From: Halalkalicoccus sp. CG83
Lineage (GTDB): Archaea > Halobacteriota > Halobacteria > Halobacteriales > Halalkalicoccaceae
Assembly: GCF_037081715.1 (NCBI RefSeq)
Contig: NZ_JAZDDH010000001.1
Location: 372,001 to 436,000 of the forward strand
Direction: 5' to 3'
Length of the DNA: 64,000 nucleotides
How positions within the stretch are numbered: the first letter of the stretch is position 1; the number at the start of each line of letters is the position of its first letter. Positions 34,133 through 43,968 of the stretch are shown in pieces. The notes below the pieces were generated by a model. That model did not search any database. It saw nothing but the letters and a program-made list of their open reading frames with translations, and was not told the DNA's origin. Position numbers and translations under genes: made by a program.

Positions 34133-36727
34133 ATGATCACCGTTCTCCACGTAGGCCGGTCCGTCGACCTCGTCGAACGGCTGCTCTCGGCCTCCGTCGA
34201 TCCCGCGATCTCCGTCTGTAACGCCCCGACCGTCGACTCGGCGGTCGGGAGAGCGGGCGAGTGGCGACCCGACTGCTGGCTGTTCGATCGCGAAGCGCTG
34301 CCCACCGACCCGCAGACGAGTCGACGAATCGCGTCCGCCACGTTCGGTTCCCCGCTTCTGATCTGCGGCGACGGGCCGATCCCGTCGTCGCTCGCCGAGG
34401 ACCACGAGGTCCGTCGCGTCACGCCCGACGGCCTCGTCGACGCCGTCCTGGAGGCGGTCGAGGGACGGGAAGACCGGCCCGGACCGCCCCCGTCGTCCGT
34501 GCTGCTCTCGCTGCTCGATCGATCCGCCGACCGGGTCGCTCGTCTCGATCGTCACGGCAGGTACCTATCGGTCGACGACCGGATGGCGGCCCTTCTCGGC
34601 GTCTCCGCCTCCCAGGTGGTCGAAACGACCCTCTCCGAACACGCGCCGGGGGCGGACCCCGACACCCTCCGCACGTGGGGAGGCAGAGCGATCGACACCG
34701 GGACGATCCAGCGTTACGAGAACGACGTTCATCGGTACCTGTTCGTTCCAAACGACGACGAGTTTCGGCTGATCGTTCAGGAACGGATCGACGGCGCGAC
34801 GAACTCGGAGCCGGAACCGGTCTCGGACTTCGTCGGTACCGTACTCAACCGATTGACGGACATCTTCTTCGTCTTCGATCTGCAGGGGCGGTTTCTCCAC
34901 TGGAACGATCGGCTCACCGAGACGACCGGCTACACCGACGAGGAGGTCGCCTCGATGAACCCGATGTCGTTCTTCGTCGAGGAGGACCACGACCGGGTCG
35001 CCGCCGCCGTCTCCGAGGTCGTCGCCACGGGCGAGGCGACCGACGTCGTTCGTATTCGGACCCGAGACGGGCGATTGCTCCCCTACGAGTTCACCGGATC
35101 GCTCGTCCCCGACGGGGATGGCGAGCCGCGGTACGTCTGTGGCATCGCTCGAGGCGTCTCGCGTCGGGAACACGCCGAGCGCGCGCTGCGCGAGCGCCAG
35201 CAGGCGCTGTCGAACCTCATCCGCAACCTCCCGGGGGTGGTGCTGCGCTATCGCACCGAGTCGGGCTATCCCGTCGAGTTCATGGGCCGGGGGTGTGTCG
35301 ACATCGCCGGCTACACGATGGAGCAGTTCGAGCACGGCGAGGTCTCGTGGATCGAGGACGTCGTCCACCCCGCCGACCACGACCGCGTCCGGACGTGCGT
35401 TCGAGACGCCGTCGAGGCCGCCGAACAGTACCAGATCAGGTATCGAATTCGAACCGACGACGACGCGCTTCGATGGGTGTGGGAGCAGGGCGCGGTCGTC
35501 GAGGGTTCCGACGGGTCGATCGACTACGTCGACAGCTACGTCTCGGAGATCACCGACATCGTCTGGCTTCAACGCGAACTGCGCCGCGAGCGCGCGTTCA
35601 CCGAGAGCGCGCTCGACGCCCAGCCGGATCTGTTCTACGTGTTCACCCCGCAGGGACGGATCCTGCGCTGGAACGACCGCTTCGCCGACGTGACCGGCTA
35701 CACGGACGAGGAGATCGCCTCGATGCATCCGACCGAGTTCCTCGAACCCGACGACGCCGAGCGCGTCATCGACGCGATGACGCGCGTCGTCTCCGAGGAG
35801 CGGACGCTCAGCGTCGAAGCGACGCTGGTCACCAAAGACGACGACCGGATCCCCTACGAGTTCGTCGGCTCGGTGATGGAGGACGTCAACGAACCGATCG
35901 GCGAACCCGACGCTCGTACCGACGCCACCGATCTGTACATCTGTGGTACCGGACGGGACATCACGCAACGAGTAGAGGCCGAGGCCGAACTCGAGGCGGC
36001 CATCGCCGATCTCGAGCGTTCGAACGACGAACTCGAACGGTTCGCCTACGTCGCCTCCCACGACCTCAAGGAGCCGCTTCGGATGATCCACAGCTACCTC
36101 GATCTCATCCGACGCCGGTACGAGAACCAGCTCGATGAGGACGCCGACGAGTTCATCGAGTACGCGATCGACGGGGCGGATCGCATGCGTCAGATGATCG
36201 ACGACTTGCTCACCTACTCGCGGATCGGTACGAGCGACGCGGAGTTCGACCGCGTCGACTGTCAGGACGTGCTCGACCGCGCTCTCGATAACCTCCGGCT
36301 CGCCATCGACGAGACCGACGCGGCGATCACCGTCGACCCCCTGCCGACGGTCACGGCCGACGACCAGCAGCTCGTCCAGCTCTTCCAGAACCTCCTCAGC
36401 AACGCCATCGCTTACGCCGGCGAGGCGGAGCCGCGGATCCACGTCTCGGCGTCCGAGACCGACGACGGATGGTGCTTTTCGATCTCGGACGAGGGTATCG
36501 GCATCGCCGAGGAGCAGATCGAGGAGGTGTTCGAAATCTTCTCGTCGGGATCGAACGGAACGAACAGCACCGGGATCGGTCTGGCGATCTGTGAGAAGAT
36601 CGTCACTAGACACGGCGGCGACATCTGGGTCGAATCCCGTCCCGGAGTCGGATCGACGTTCCGATTTACCGTCCCCCACGACGGTCAACCGGCGCCCGAT
36701 CGATCGAGCCGACGGCTCGACGCCTGA
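34133..36727 (+). CDS. PAS-domain histidine kinase
   Basis: 864 residues. Residues 1-110 look like a receiver fold without the acidic phosphorylation triad (VLHVGRS where VLHVDDD is usual). PAS-type sensor modules follow, at about 130-220, 235-345, 355-480 and 485-610, two of them with nearly the same WNDRL or WNDRF...TGYTDEE sequence. The HisKA domain has the H box FAYVASHDLKEPLRM and the HATPase_c domain has N (NLLSNAIAYA), SDEGIGIAEEQ and GIGLAICEKIV. It has no transmembrane segment, so it is a cytosolic sensor. The partner response regulator is unknown. Confidence 0.9.
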   Translation: MITVLHVGRSVDLVERLLSASVDPAISVCNAPTVDSAVGRAGEWRPDCWLFDREALPTDPQTSRRIASATFGSPLLICGDGPIPSSLAEDHEVRRVTPDGLVDAVLEAVEGREDRPGPPPSSVLLSLLDRSADRVARLDRHGRYLSVDDRMAALLGVSASQVVETTLSEHAPGADPDTLRTWGGRAIDTGTIQRYENDVHRYLFVPNDDEFRLIVQERIDGATNSEPEPVSDFVGTVLNRLTDIFFVFDLQGRFLHWNDRLTETTGYTDEEVASMNPMSFFVEEDHDRVAAAVSEVVATGEATDVVRIRTRDGRLLPYEFTGSLVPDGDGEPRYVCGIARGVSRREHAERALRERQQALSNLIRNLPGVVLRYRTESGYPVEFMGRGCVDIAGYTMEQFEHGEVSWIEDVVHPADHDRVRTCVRDAVEAAEQYQIRYRIRTDDDALRWVWEQGAVVEGSDGSIDYVDSYVSEITDIVWLQRELRRERAFTESALDAQPDLFYVFTPQGRILRWNDRFADVTGYTDEEIASMHPTEFLEPDDAERVIDAMTRVVSEERTLSVEATLVTKDDDRIPYEFVGSVMEDVNEPIGEPDARTDATDLYICGTGRDITQRVEAEAELEAAIADLERSNDELERFAYVASHDLKEPLRMIHSYLDLIRRRYENQLDEDADEFIEYAIDGADRMRQMIDDLLTYSRIGTSDAEFDRVDCQDVLDRALDNLRLAIDETDAAITVDPLPTVTADDQQLVQLFQNLLSNAIAYAGEAEPRIHVSASETDDGWCFSISDEGIGIAEEQIEEVFEIFSSGSNGTNSTGIGLAICEKIVTRHGGDIWVESRPGVGSTFRFTVPHDGQPAPDRSSRRLDA

Positions 36728-36920
36728 TCACCTCTTGCTACCTACCTCTGTTATTACGGGATTAATAGGTGAAACGACGTGAAACGGCGACGTCCGACGT
36801 ACCACATTCAATTAATGATGCCGTTATAACGTCGGTAGAAACCCTCTCATCCGTCCGTAGACGGCGTGGAGTCTCCGATAGTCCTCTAGGTGACGTGTAA
36901 CGTCGTGAACCATCGCCTCG

Positions 36921-36928
36921 TTATATAC
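36921..36928 (+). promoter_or_regulatory. TATA box of the PadR-type regulator
   Basis: TTATATAC lies 45 bases before the favoured GTG start, giving a leader of about 20 bases. Confidence 0.45.
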
Positions 36929-36965
36929 GTTCTGGACTCGATACGATAACCATGAGGTGTACTGC

Positions 36966-37289
36966 GTGCATGATTTGACGGGATTCCAGCGTGATCTGCT
37001 TCTGGTCATCGCTGGCCTCGACGAACCGAAGGGTCTAGACGTGAACGACGAACTCGAACGCTACTACGGCACCGAGATCCGCCACGGTCGGCTCTACCCC
37101 AACCTCGATACGCTGGTCAACAAGGGGCTGGTGAAGAAGGGGAAACACGACCTCCGGACCAACAAGTACGTATTGACCGACCGCGGCGAGCGCGAGATCG
37201 AAGCCCGTCTCAGCTGGGAGCTGTCGTACATCCCCGACGAGATCAAGGCCGAACTCGATGGCGTAGCCCCCCGGACACAGACCCAGTAG
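36966..37289 (+). CDS. PadR family transcriptional regulator
   Basis: 107 residues from a GTG at 36966 (MHDLTGFQRDLLLVIAG), with an alternative GTG at 36957. The winged helix contains DVNDELERYYGTEIRHGRLYPNLDTL, in part, and the wing KKGKHDLRTNKYVLTDRGERE. PadR regulators bind DNA as dimers and often control transport or stress genes; the target is unknown. It precedes the alkaline-phosphatase-like gene on the opposite strand. Confidence 0.83.
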   Translation: MHDLTGFQRDLLLVIAGLDEPKGLDVNDELERYYGTEIRHGRLYPNLDTLVNKGLVKKGKHDLRTNKYVLTDRGEREIEARLSWELSYIPDEIKAELDGVAPRTQTQ

Positions 37290-37316
37290 CTACACGCACG
37301 AGTCCGCCGTCGGAAC

Positions 37317-38951
37317 CTATTCGAGGTAACCGAGATCGGCCAACCGCTTCTCCACCGTCTCGTCGCCCGCCGTCGTCGCATCTTCATCCGAGTACGTCGG
37401 GTACTCCGTGCTCTCACCCTCTTCGACGACCGGCAACGCCGACCCGTCCATCCTGTCGCTGTGGGGGACCCCGAGCGCGGCCATGATCGTGGGGGCGACG
37501 TCGAAGAGGTGTGCTCCAGAGAGGTCGGCGTCCACGTCGATCCCCTCGCCCGCAGCGACGAACAGCCCGTCGAGCTTGTGGTTCCACGGCTCGGTCGGCG
37601 GGCCGAACTGCGTACCCACCAGCTGGGCCGAGAGGAACTGTTCGAACTCGTTCGGAACGGCGATCACGTCGACCGCCTCGTCGACGTAGGGCCCGTGGAA
37701 GTACTCCTCGCGCGGGACTACCTCGCCGAACACCGGATCCCCGTCCGGCGTCTCAACCCGGCTCAGGCGCTCGATCAGTTCGTCGCGGACGTCCTCGTAT
37801 TGCTCCTCGGGCACCTTCCCCTCGGGGTCGCGGCCCTCGAGGTTGATCCGGACGCCGAGTTCGGTGCGCGCACGCATGTACGCCCGTGAGCCGGCGAAAT
37901 CGACCTGCTTGCTGCCGGTTCGGGTGACGCCCGAGGGAACGTACTGCTTGACGACCGACTCGAGGCCGACGCGGCGCAACAGTGCTCCGACCTGGCTCGG
38001 CGTGATCCCGATCGAGGCGGCCTTCGCGGCCAACCGTTCGACGGTGCCCGGCTCCCACCTCGTCTCGTCCTCGCCGGCCCGGAGCTGATTCCGGATGGGG
38101 TTCCACGACGGCATCCCCTTCCCGCCGGTGATCGTTTCAACGTAGCCCTCCTCGCGGAGGAACTCGTTGACGCGGAACTCGTAGTTCTCGTAGGGTCCGA
38201 TCCCGTGGTCGCTCGCGACGAACACCCGGTCGGGATCGCACTCCTCGAGGATGCGGCCGATCTGCTCGTCGGTCGCCTCGTAGATCTGCCGGACCTTCTC
38301 GACGTCGCCCTCGAACTCGTGGAAGACGGTATCTGTCTTCTGGAACTCGACGAAGCCGAAGTCGGGTTCGAACCGCCCCGTGAGGTAGCGAAACGCCTCC
38401 CCACGCATCCGTGCGAGCGTACAGTACTCCTCCATCTTCTCGTCGTCCGTGTAGTGCTCGTCGCCCCGCGAGTAGTTCGGGTAGACCCGGTACTCGCCGA
38501 TCGCCTCGCGAATCTCCTCGAGGATCCCTTCCGGGTGGCTTCGGGGGCTCTCGGGTCCGATGAACCCGGGGACGATCGCGCCGTCGATCTCGTCCGGGGG
38601 ATGCGTGACGGGGACGTTGACGACGACGCTGGTGAGGTCGTGTCGATCGAGAAGCGTCCAGAGGGCGTGTTCGCGCACGTGGTTGGACGTGACGACCTCC
38701 CAGTCGTAGCCGTCGAACGCGACGAAGCCGTAGACGCCGTGCTTCCCGGGGTTGACTCCGGTGTACATCGACGGCCACGCGCTTGGCGTCCAGGGGGGGA
38801 TCTGTGAGGTGAGCGGTGCGCTCGTTCCCCGCTCGATCAGCGCCTTGAGGTTGGGAATGCTGTCGGTCTCGTACAGCCGGTCGAACACCGGCTCGCAGGC
38901 GGCGTCGATTCCGATGAGGAGGGTATCGAGGTCCCCGCTTCCGTCGCTCAT
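37317..38951 (-). CDS. Alkaline-phosphatase-superfamily hydrolase (phosphodiesterase/nucleotide pyrophosphatase type)
   Basis: 544 residues. Metal ligands are D in LLIGIDAA and D/H in VASDHGIGPYE; the nucleophile region is IPPWTPSAWPSMYTGVNPGKHGVYGF in part. There is no signal peptide, so it is cytosolic, and haloarchaeal homologs occur in polysaccharide and glycosylation regions. It may hydrolyse phosphodiesters of sugars or lipids; no exact substrate can be given. It starts the surface-sugar region of this window. Confidence 0.83.
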   Translation of the reverse strand: MSDGSGDLDTLLIGIDAACEPVFDRLYETDSIPNLKALIERGTSAPLTSQIPPWTPSAWPSMYTGVNPGKHGVYGFVAFDGYDWEVVTSNHVREHALWTLLDRHDLTSVVVNVPVTHPPDEIDGAIVPGFIGPESPRSHPEGILEEIREAIGEYRVYPNYSRGDEHYTDDEKMEEYCTLARMRGEAFRYLTGRFEPDFGFVEFQKTDTVFHEFEGDVEKVRQIYEATDEQIGRILEECDPDRVFVASDHGIGPYENYEFRVNEFLREEGYVETITGGKGMPSWNPIRNQLRAGEDETRWEPGTVERLAAKAASIGITPSQVGALLRRVGLESVVKQYVPSGVTRTGSKQVDFAGSRAYMRARTELGVRINLEGRDPEGKVPEEQYEDVRDELIERLSRVETPDGDPVFGEVVPREEYFHGPYVDEAVDVIAVPNEFEQFLSAQLVGTQFGPPTEPWNHKLDGLFVAAGEGIDVDADLSGAHLFDVAPTIMAALGVPHSDRMDGSALPVVEEGESTEYPTYSDEDATTAGDETVEKRLADLGYLE

Positions 38952-39096
38952 CGTCTCTCCGACCGCGTCATTCTGAACGGTCGTCGCTCGGCCGGCCGCG
39001 TGCTCCGGTCATCCGTCTTCGTTGGCTTCGCGGGGCCCATGTCATCGTGTGATTGGTCGCACAGTCATTTCAATGTGTCCGATGGCGTCGGTCGCT

Positions 39097-41109
39097 TCAG
39101 CCCTCGGCGTCCTCGCCGGCGCCGAAGTCGCCGCCGGCGTCGTCGCCGGGATCGATCTCCCAGGTCGCCGGGCAGACCGTCACGTCACCGTTGTCGTAGC
39201 TGTAGTGGCGCTCTGCGCTACACAGTTCGCTGCGCGACATCTCGGGGGTGATCCCGCCTTCCTCCTCGTCCTCGATGAAGAACGTCGATCCCAACTGCTG
39301 TTGATCGCGATGGATCAGCACGTCGGTGTTCTCCCGTCCCTCGTCGCTGATGTTCGCCACCCCGGACGGTCCGGGCCCCGACCGGCTGAACACGGTGTTG
39401 TACGGGTGGTCGGTGTGATAGCGTTCACCCTCCTCGAGGGGGTGGATCGCGCCGATGGTGTCGACCGCATCGAGCTCCGGCTGGTCGTAGCTGTACTTCG
39501 TCTGTGCGCCCTCGAAGCGCGGGTTGTCGATCGTCGAGTTGGTCGCGGCGATCGACACGGCCGGGAAGACGAGGGTGAACACGAGCAGTATCGCTACGAT
39601 CGTCGGCGGGTTCAACCGTCGTGCCAGATACGCGACGCCGAGCGCCGAGAGCACCGCCATGGGCGCGGTGAGGAAGGCGTACCATCGCTGGGGGATGAAC
39701 GTCCGGATTCCGAACATAGGGAAGCCGAAGATGAACACCAGCATGACGACGATCGACACTCCACACATGAACGTCCCGTGCGAGATGTTCCGCCGTCGGA
39801 GGATGTACAGACAGCCGACGACCGTGAGCGCGAACAGCGAGAGGAACACCGCCGCGTCGATGTAGTTAACTGCCTGTTCGATCAGCGTCGGGGCCGCCGT
39901 CGCGGCGGTATCACCCCGTTCGCCGCTGAGGTCACCGAAACCGCCGGACTCGGCGAGCGTCGTCCGGAAGAAGCTGAACGTGGTCGCGAGGAACGTGTCC
40001 CCGTGATACGGGGTCAGCGACCACATGAACGTGATGAAGCCGAGGTCGAACGCGAGTAGACCGGTGAGGCTCACCGAGTCACCTTGTCTGGCCCGGATCC
40101 CGCGGACCTGGCTCGGCGGCGAGAGCAGATCGAACCGCAACAGCACGTGTGCGAGCAGCCCCGCCCCGGTCAGCACCAGCATGATGAACGCCGAGATCTG
40201 GTGGGTGAGGATCGTCCCGATGCTGAAGACGACGATCATGAAGAACTCACGTCCGCCGGGCTCGACGTCGAGCGCCCTGATGAGCAGGTAAAAGACGCCC
40301 AGAAAGAACACCAGCCCCAGGCTGGTCGGGATGAGGTGGATCGACCACTCGACGGTGTGGGCCGTGATCGCGAACACCGCGAGCGCGAACAGGCTCCACC
40401 GTTCGGAGACGAACAGCCGCGCGGCGGCGTAGACGAACAGCGGCGAGAGCGCTACCGCGACTCCGACCGAGAGGAACAGGCCGTAACGGATCGAGATGCC
40501 ACCGAGGAGGCTCGTCGCGACCGTCAGCAGGTGAAACAGCGGCGAGGCGTAGTACTTATTGCCCGCCAGCGGCGCGAGCGATCTGGTCTCGAGGATCGCC
40601 GCCGACCAGTTCGGAACGTGCGTCCAGACGTCGATCCCCGTGAACCCCGGCGTGGTGAGCAGCGACATGAACCGGATGACCACGGCGAACGCCATGATCT
40701 GCACGACGAGCAACGCCGGAACGAGGTCCTGATCGCGCGTGAAGAAGACCTGCGCGAATATCCCCATCCCTACGAGCGTCGCGACGTTGTAGAACGCCGG
40801 CGTCCGACCGCCCTGCCAGAGTGCGAGGACGATCAGCAGCGTCGTCCCGAGAAACACCAGGCTCGGCAAGATCCGACCGAGCCAGACCGGCATCGTCGGA
40901 AGTCCTTCACCGTGGTCGGTTCGGACCGCGAACAGGTAGAGCCCCGACGCGAGCCCGATCATCACCGGGATGCCGACGATGAAGAGGTTGGAGGAGATCA
41001 GCCGCAGCGGCAGCATCGCTACCGCGAGCAGTAGTCCGATGACCGCCCCAATCACGTCGAACCGCTGGCTCGCGAGCCAGCGGTAGACCCCATTTGAGCT
41101 ACTTGCCAT
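39097..41109 (-). CDS. Large polytopic membrane protein, GT-C-like
   Basis: 670 residues. The N-terminal 500 residues hold many hydrophobic helices, with a GIDVWTHVPNW motif early in a loop, then a soluble C-terminal part (about 530-670) ending in a Gly/Asp tail. This layout is like GT-C glycosyltransferases and other lipid-linked-sugar membrane proteins. I cannot place it in a named family. It precedes the deacetylase gene on the same strand with 61 bases between, so the genes 42771 to 39097 may be one unit. Confidence 0.7.
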   Translation of the reverse strand: MASSSNGVYRWLASQRFDVIGAVIGLLLAVAMLPLRLISSNLFIVGIPVMIGLASGLYLFAVRTDHGEGLPTMPVWLGRILPSLVFLGTTLLIVLALWQGGRTPAFYNVATLVGMGIFAQVFFTRDQDLVPALLVVQIMAFAVVIRFMSLLTTPGFTGIDVWTHVPNWSAAILETRSLAPLAGNKYYASPLFHLLTVATSLLGGISIRYGLFLSVGVAVALSPLFVYAAARLFVSERWSLFALAVFAITAHTVEWSIHLIPTSLGLVFFLGVFYLLIRALDVEPGGREFFMIVVFSIGTILTHQISAFIMLVLTGAGLLAHVLLRFDLLSPPSQVRGIRARQGDSVSLTGLLAFDLGFITFMWSLTPYHGDTFLATTFSFFRTTLAESGGFGDLSGERGDTAATAAPTLIEQAVNYIDAAVFLSLFALTVVGCLYILRRRNISHGTFMCGVSIVVMLVFIFGFPMFGIRTFIPQRWYAFLTAPMAVLSALGVAYLARRLNPPTIVAILLVFTLVFPAVSIAATNSTIDNPRFEGAQTKYSYDQPELDAVDTIGAIHPLEEGERYHTDHPYNTVFSRSGPGPSGVANISDEGRENTDVLIHRDQQQLGSTFFIEDEEEGGITPEMSRSELCSAERHYSYDNGDVTVCPATWEIDPGDDAGGDFGAGEDAEG

Positions 41110-41170
41110 GCCGTCCTCCTTCGGTAGGGGCGCCGATCCGCCGATGGTGGCCGTTGGATACGTTCATCGC

Positions 41171-41944
41171 TTATCGCTCCGGTTGGTATCGAAACTCGTC
41201 GACGTTGTATCGCTTCTCGATGAACTGTTCGTGCATGAACCGTCGCGTCCGTTCGAGCTCGTTGTCGGTCTCCTCGTACAGTCTGGTCTCGAAGTCCGCG
41301 TCGTCCTCGCCCCACAGACCCGGATGGGTGAGGATCTGCAGCTTCTCGGGGCGCTCGCCCGCGAGCGGGTGTTGCTCTCGCCAGCGCTGGTTCGAGTCGC
41401 CGCGGTAGTCGATCTCCGTGAAGAACCGCTCCTCGTAGGTGCTGATGAATCCGTCGAACGATCGCCTGAACAGCCACTCGTCGGGCCGGTGAAAGGAGAC
41501 GGCCCCGCTCACCTCGCCGACCGCGGCCGATAGCGCATCGCGCTCGGCGCCCACACGTTCGCTGACGGCTTCGTTCGGGGCCTCGCCGTTCCAGTACTGG
41601 TGGGTGCTGAAGTGAAGGCCGATCGTGTGACCGAGCGACTGTAGCTCCTCGAGGACGCTCCGGACGGGCTTGTAGAAGACGTTGTAGAGCGGCGAGTTCA
41701 TCAGTACGAAGTAGGTCGATTCGATCCCGAGGTCGGCCTCGATTCGCCCTATCGTCAGCGCCTTCCGCGGCGAGAAGTCCACGTCGTGTCGGAGAATCAC
41801 ATCGCCGGCCGAGAGCGATTCGCCGTAGTCCGTCGGCGTGTAACCGGCATCGAGCAGTCGGCGGAGGAATCGTTCGTACCAGTCGTAGGTGAACTCGACC
41901 GGAGCCGGAAGCGGCTGGTCGGAGGTGGATGTGTCGATCGTCAT
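41171..41944 (-). CDS. Polysaccharide deacetylase-like protein
   Basis: 257 residues. The catalytic region is VILRHDVDFSPRKAL (Asp-His-Asp-type metal site) and the second motif is IGLHFSTHQYWN (HxSTH). These fit the NodB-like carbohydrate esterase fold in the variant used by polysaccharide-locus proteins. It has no signal peptide. Start ATG overlaps the stop of the upstream acyltransferase as ATGA (41941-41944), so they are translated together. Confidence 0.8.
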   Translation of the reverse strand: MTIDTSTSDQPLPAPVEFTYDWYERFLRRLLDAGYTPTDYGESLSAGDVILRHDVDFSPRKALTIGRIEADLGIESTYFVLMNSPLYNVFYKPVRSVLEELQSLGHTIGLHFSTHQYWNGEAPNEAVSERVGAERDALSAAVGEVSGAVSFHRPDEWLFRRSFDGFISTYEERFFTEIDYRGDSNQRWREQHPLAGERPEKLQILTHPGLWGEDDADFETRLYEETDNELERTRRFMHEQFIEKRYNVDEFRYQPER

Positions 41945-42771
41945 TGGTGAGAGGGATTGATTGGACGTGCGGGGGTGCCGACCACGGTCGTTCCGTCTGG
42001 GACGTCCTCGAGAACGCCGGCGTTCATGCCGACCTCGGCGTCATCACCGATCGAAACGTCTGTCGCGACGGCGACGTGCGGGTGGATCGTCGCCCGTTCG
42101 CCGACGGTCGCGCCGCCGGAGAACCCGCTGTTGTACGCGACCGTGGTGTCGGCGCCGATCCGCACCTGGTGTGCGACGTGCACCTGCCCGCTGAGCTTCG
42201 CGCCGCGTTCGATCACCGTCTCGTCGAAGACGGCCCGATCGACGGAGGTGTTCGGCCCGATCTCCACGTTGTCCGCGATTCGAACGCGGCCCTGATGGAT
42301 CTGTCGGTACAGTTCGCCAGATCCGGCGCGTGCGAACCCGAAGCCCGCGGTTCCGAGGGTCGCGCCTGCCCGAACCGTACAGCCGTCGCCGATCTCGACC
42401 CGTTCACCGACGTGGACGTGCGGACCGATCACGGTCCGCTCGCCGACCGTCGCGTCCTCGTGGACGGTCGCGGTCGGGTGGATCGTCGTCTCCTCGCGAT
42501 CCTCGACGAAGAACTCCTGTGTCGCCTTCACGAAGGCGAGCTTCGGGTCGGTCGCAAAGAGCAGGGTACGGCCGTCGATCGGACCGATCGACGGCGGACA
42601 GACGATCGCACCCGCATCGGAGTCGCGGACGTACTCCGGATCGTCGTAGACGCAGAACGCGAGCTCTTCGGAGCCGGCAGCGTCGAGCGCGTCAACGCCG
42701 TGTATCGTGACCTCCGGCCCGTGGTGGTCGGCGTCGAGGAACCGCGCGACATCGGTGGAACTGGGAGTCAT
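41941..42771 (-). CDS. LpxD-like left-handed beta-helix acyltransferase
   Basis: 276 residues. Residues 1-95 resemble the LpxD N-terminal uridine-binding domain (HGVDALDAAGSEELAFCVY), then a hexapeptide-repeat helix (IHPTATVHEDATVGERTVIG...) runs to an end GTTVVGTPARP. Catalytic-type His is in VHVAHQVRIG. Archaea lack lipid A, so it is not an LpxD in function; it probably acylates a nucleotide-linked sugar. ATGA overlap with the deacetylase gene indicates a sugar that is acylated and deacylated in the same pathway. Confidence 0.82.
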   Translation of the reverse strand: MTPSSTDVARFLDADHHGPEVTIHGVDALDAAGSEELAFCVYDDPEYVRDSDAGAIVCPPSIGPIDGRTLLFATDPKLAFVKATQEFFVEDREETTIHPTATVHEDATVGERTVIGPHVHVGERVEIGDGCTVRAGATLGTAGFGFARAGSGELYRQIHQGRVRIADNVEIGPNTSVDRAVFDETVIERGAKLSGQVHVAHQVRIGADTTVAYNSGFSGGATVGERATIHPHVAVATDVSIGDDAEVGMNAGVLEDVPDGTTVVGTPARPINPSHQ

Positions 42772-42891
42772 TCGGGTCGACCAACTGCTCCTACCTTGTC
42801 CCCGAGGGGTACTTTATTACCGCGTTTCTAACGCGATCGGGTCCGGTCGGACGGTCGGTGTGTGGTAACACGCGTACGCACATGCATCACA

Positions 42892-42900
42892 CATAATAAA
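42892..42900 (+). promoter_or_regulatory. Candidate TATA box of the GT2 gene
   Basis: CATAATAAA lies 40 bases before the ATG at 42940 in a short AT-rich stretch between two divergent operons. Confidence 0.4.
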
Positions 42901-42939
42901 GGCCCGTGACCAACGAGCTATCGACGACCTACTCTATCC

Positions 42940-43914
42940 ATGTATAACGACAAGACGATCGCTGCGGTCATACCGGCGTACAACGAGGAGCCGTTCATCG
43001 GCGAGGTCATCGAGACGCTCCCCGAGTTCATCGACCGTGCGTACGTGATCGACGACCGTTCGACGGACGACACCTGGGCGGAGATCCGGCACAAGGCCGA
43101 TGCGGTGAACGAGGAGGGCGAGACCACGCTCGATCGGGTCGTGCCGATCCGCCACGCGGAGAACAAGGGAGTCGGCGGCGCCATCAAGACGGGCTACCTC
43201 CACGCGCTCGAGGACGAGATGGACGTGACGACCGTGATCGCCGGCGACGGCCAGACCGAGCCCGACATCGTCGAACGGATCGTCGCGCCCGTCGCAGACG
43301 GCCGGGCCGACTACTCGAAGGGCAACCGACTGCTCGGTCAGGAGCGCCGTGACATGCCGCTGTTCAGACAGATCGGCAACTTCACCCTCACCCTGATCAC
43401 CAAGATCGCCAGCGGCTACTGGAAGATCATGGACCCCCAGAACGGATCGACCGCCATCTCCCACGAGGCGCTCGATCGCGTCGGCATCGAGGAGATGTAC
43501 GAGGGGTATGGCTACTGTAACGACCTGCTCGTCCGGCTCAACGCGAACAACGTCCGCGTCGCCGACGTCAAGCGACGTGCGGTCTACAAGGACGAGGAGA
43601 GCGACATCGACTACAAGACGTATATCCCGCGGGTGTCCGGGCTGCTCCTCCGAGGGTTCCTCTGGCGTCTGCGCACTAAGTACCTCGTGCGCGACTTCCA
43701 CCCGCTCGCGCTGTTCTACTACGTCGGTGCGGCGACGGCCGGCGTGGGTCTGCTCTCCGGACTGAAGAGCGCGGTCGATCGCGATTCGGGAACCTCGCGC
43801 GGTTCGTCGCTCGTGCTGTTCGTCCTCGGCTGGCTGTTCCTCCTGATCGCGATGGTCTTCGATCTGGAGGAGAACGAGGACCTCGAACTGCTGCTCTACG
43901 ACGAGTACGAGTAG
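42940..43914 (+). CDS. Family 2 glycosyltransferase (dolichol-phosphate mannosyl-type)
   Basis: 324 residues. GT-A domain with IPAYNEEPFI, DDRSTDDTW, the DGQTEPD metal motif (usual DxD-type), QNGSTAISHEAL and the RVADVKRRAVYKDEE region. At the C-terminus two hydrophobic helices (about 245-270 and 285-305) anchor it in the membrane. Such enzymes transfer a sugar to a polyprenyl phosphate for N-glycan or polysaccharide assembly. It is divergent from the LpxD-like operon. Confidence 0.87.
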   Translation: MYNDKTIAAVIPAYNEEPFIGEVIETLPEFIDRAYVIDDRSTDDTWAEIRHKADAVNEEGETTLDRVVPIRHAENKGVGGAIKTGYLHALEDEMDVTTVIAGDGQTEPDIVERIVAPVADGRADYSKGNRLLGQERRDMPLFRQIGNFTLTLITKIASGYWKIMDPQNGSTAISHEALDRVGIEEMYEGYGYCNDLLVRLNANNVRVADVKRRAVYKDEESDIDYKTYIPRVSGLLLRGFLWRLRTKYLVRDFHPLALFYYVGAATAGVGLLSGLKSAVDRDSGTSRGSSLVLFVLGWLFLLIAMVFDLEENEDLELLLYDEYE

Positions 43915-43968
43915 TCGCTAAAACGAAAACGTTCGTTCGAGCTCGACCGTCAAACCTCCGCTGGCCGT

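Noticed and set aside
41941-42771. True lipid A enzyme LpxD
   Set aside because: Other lipid A genes are absent and archaeal membranes have no lipid A; only the fold is shared.
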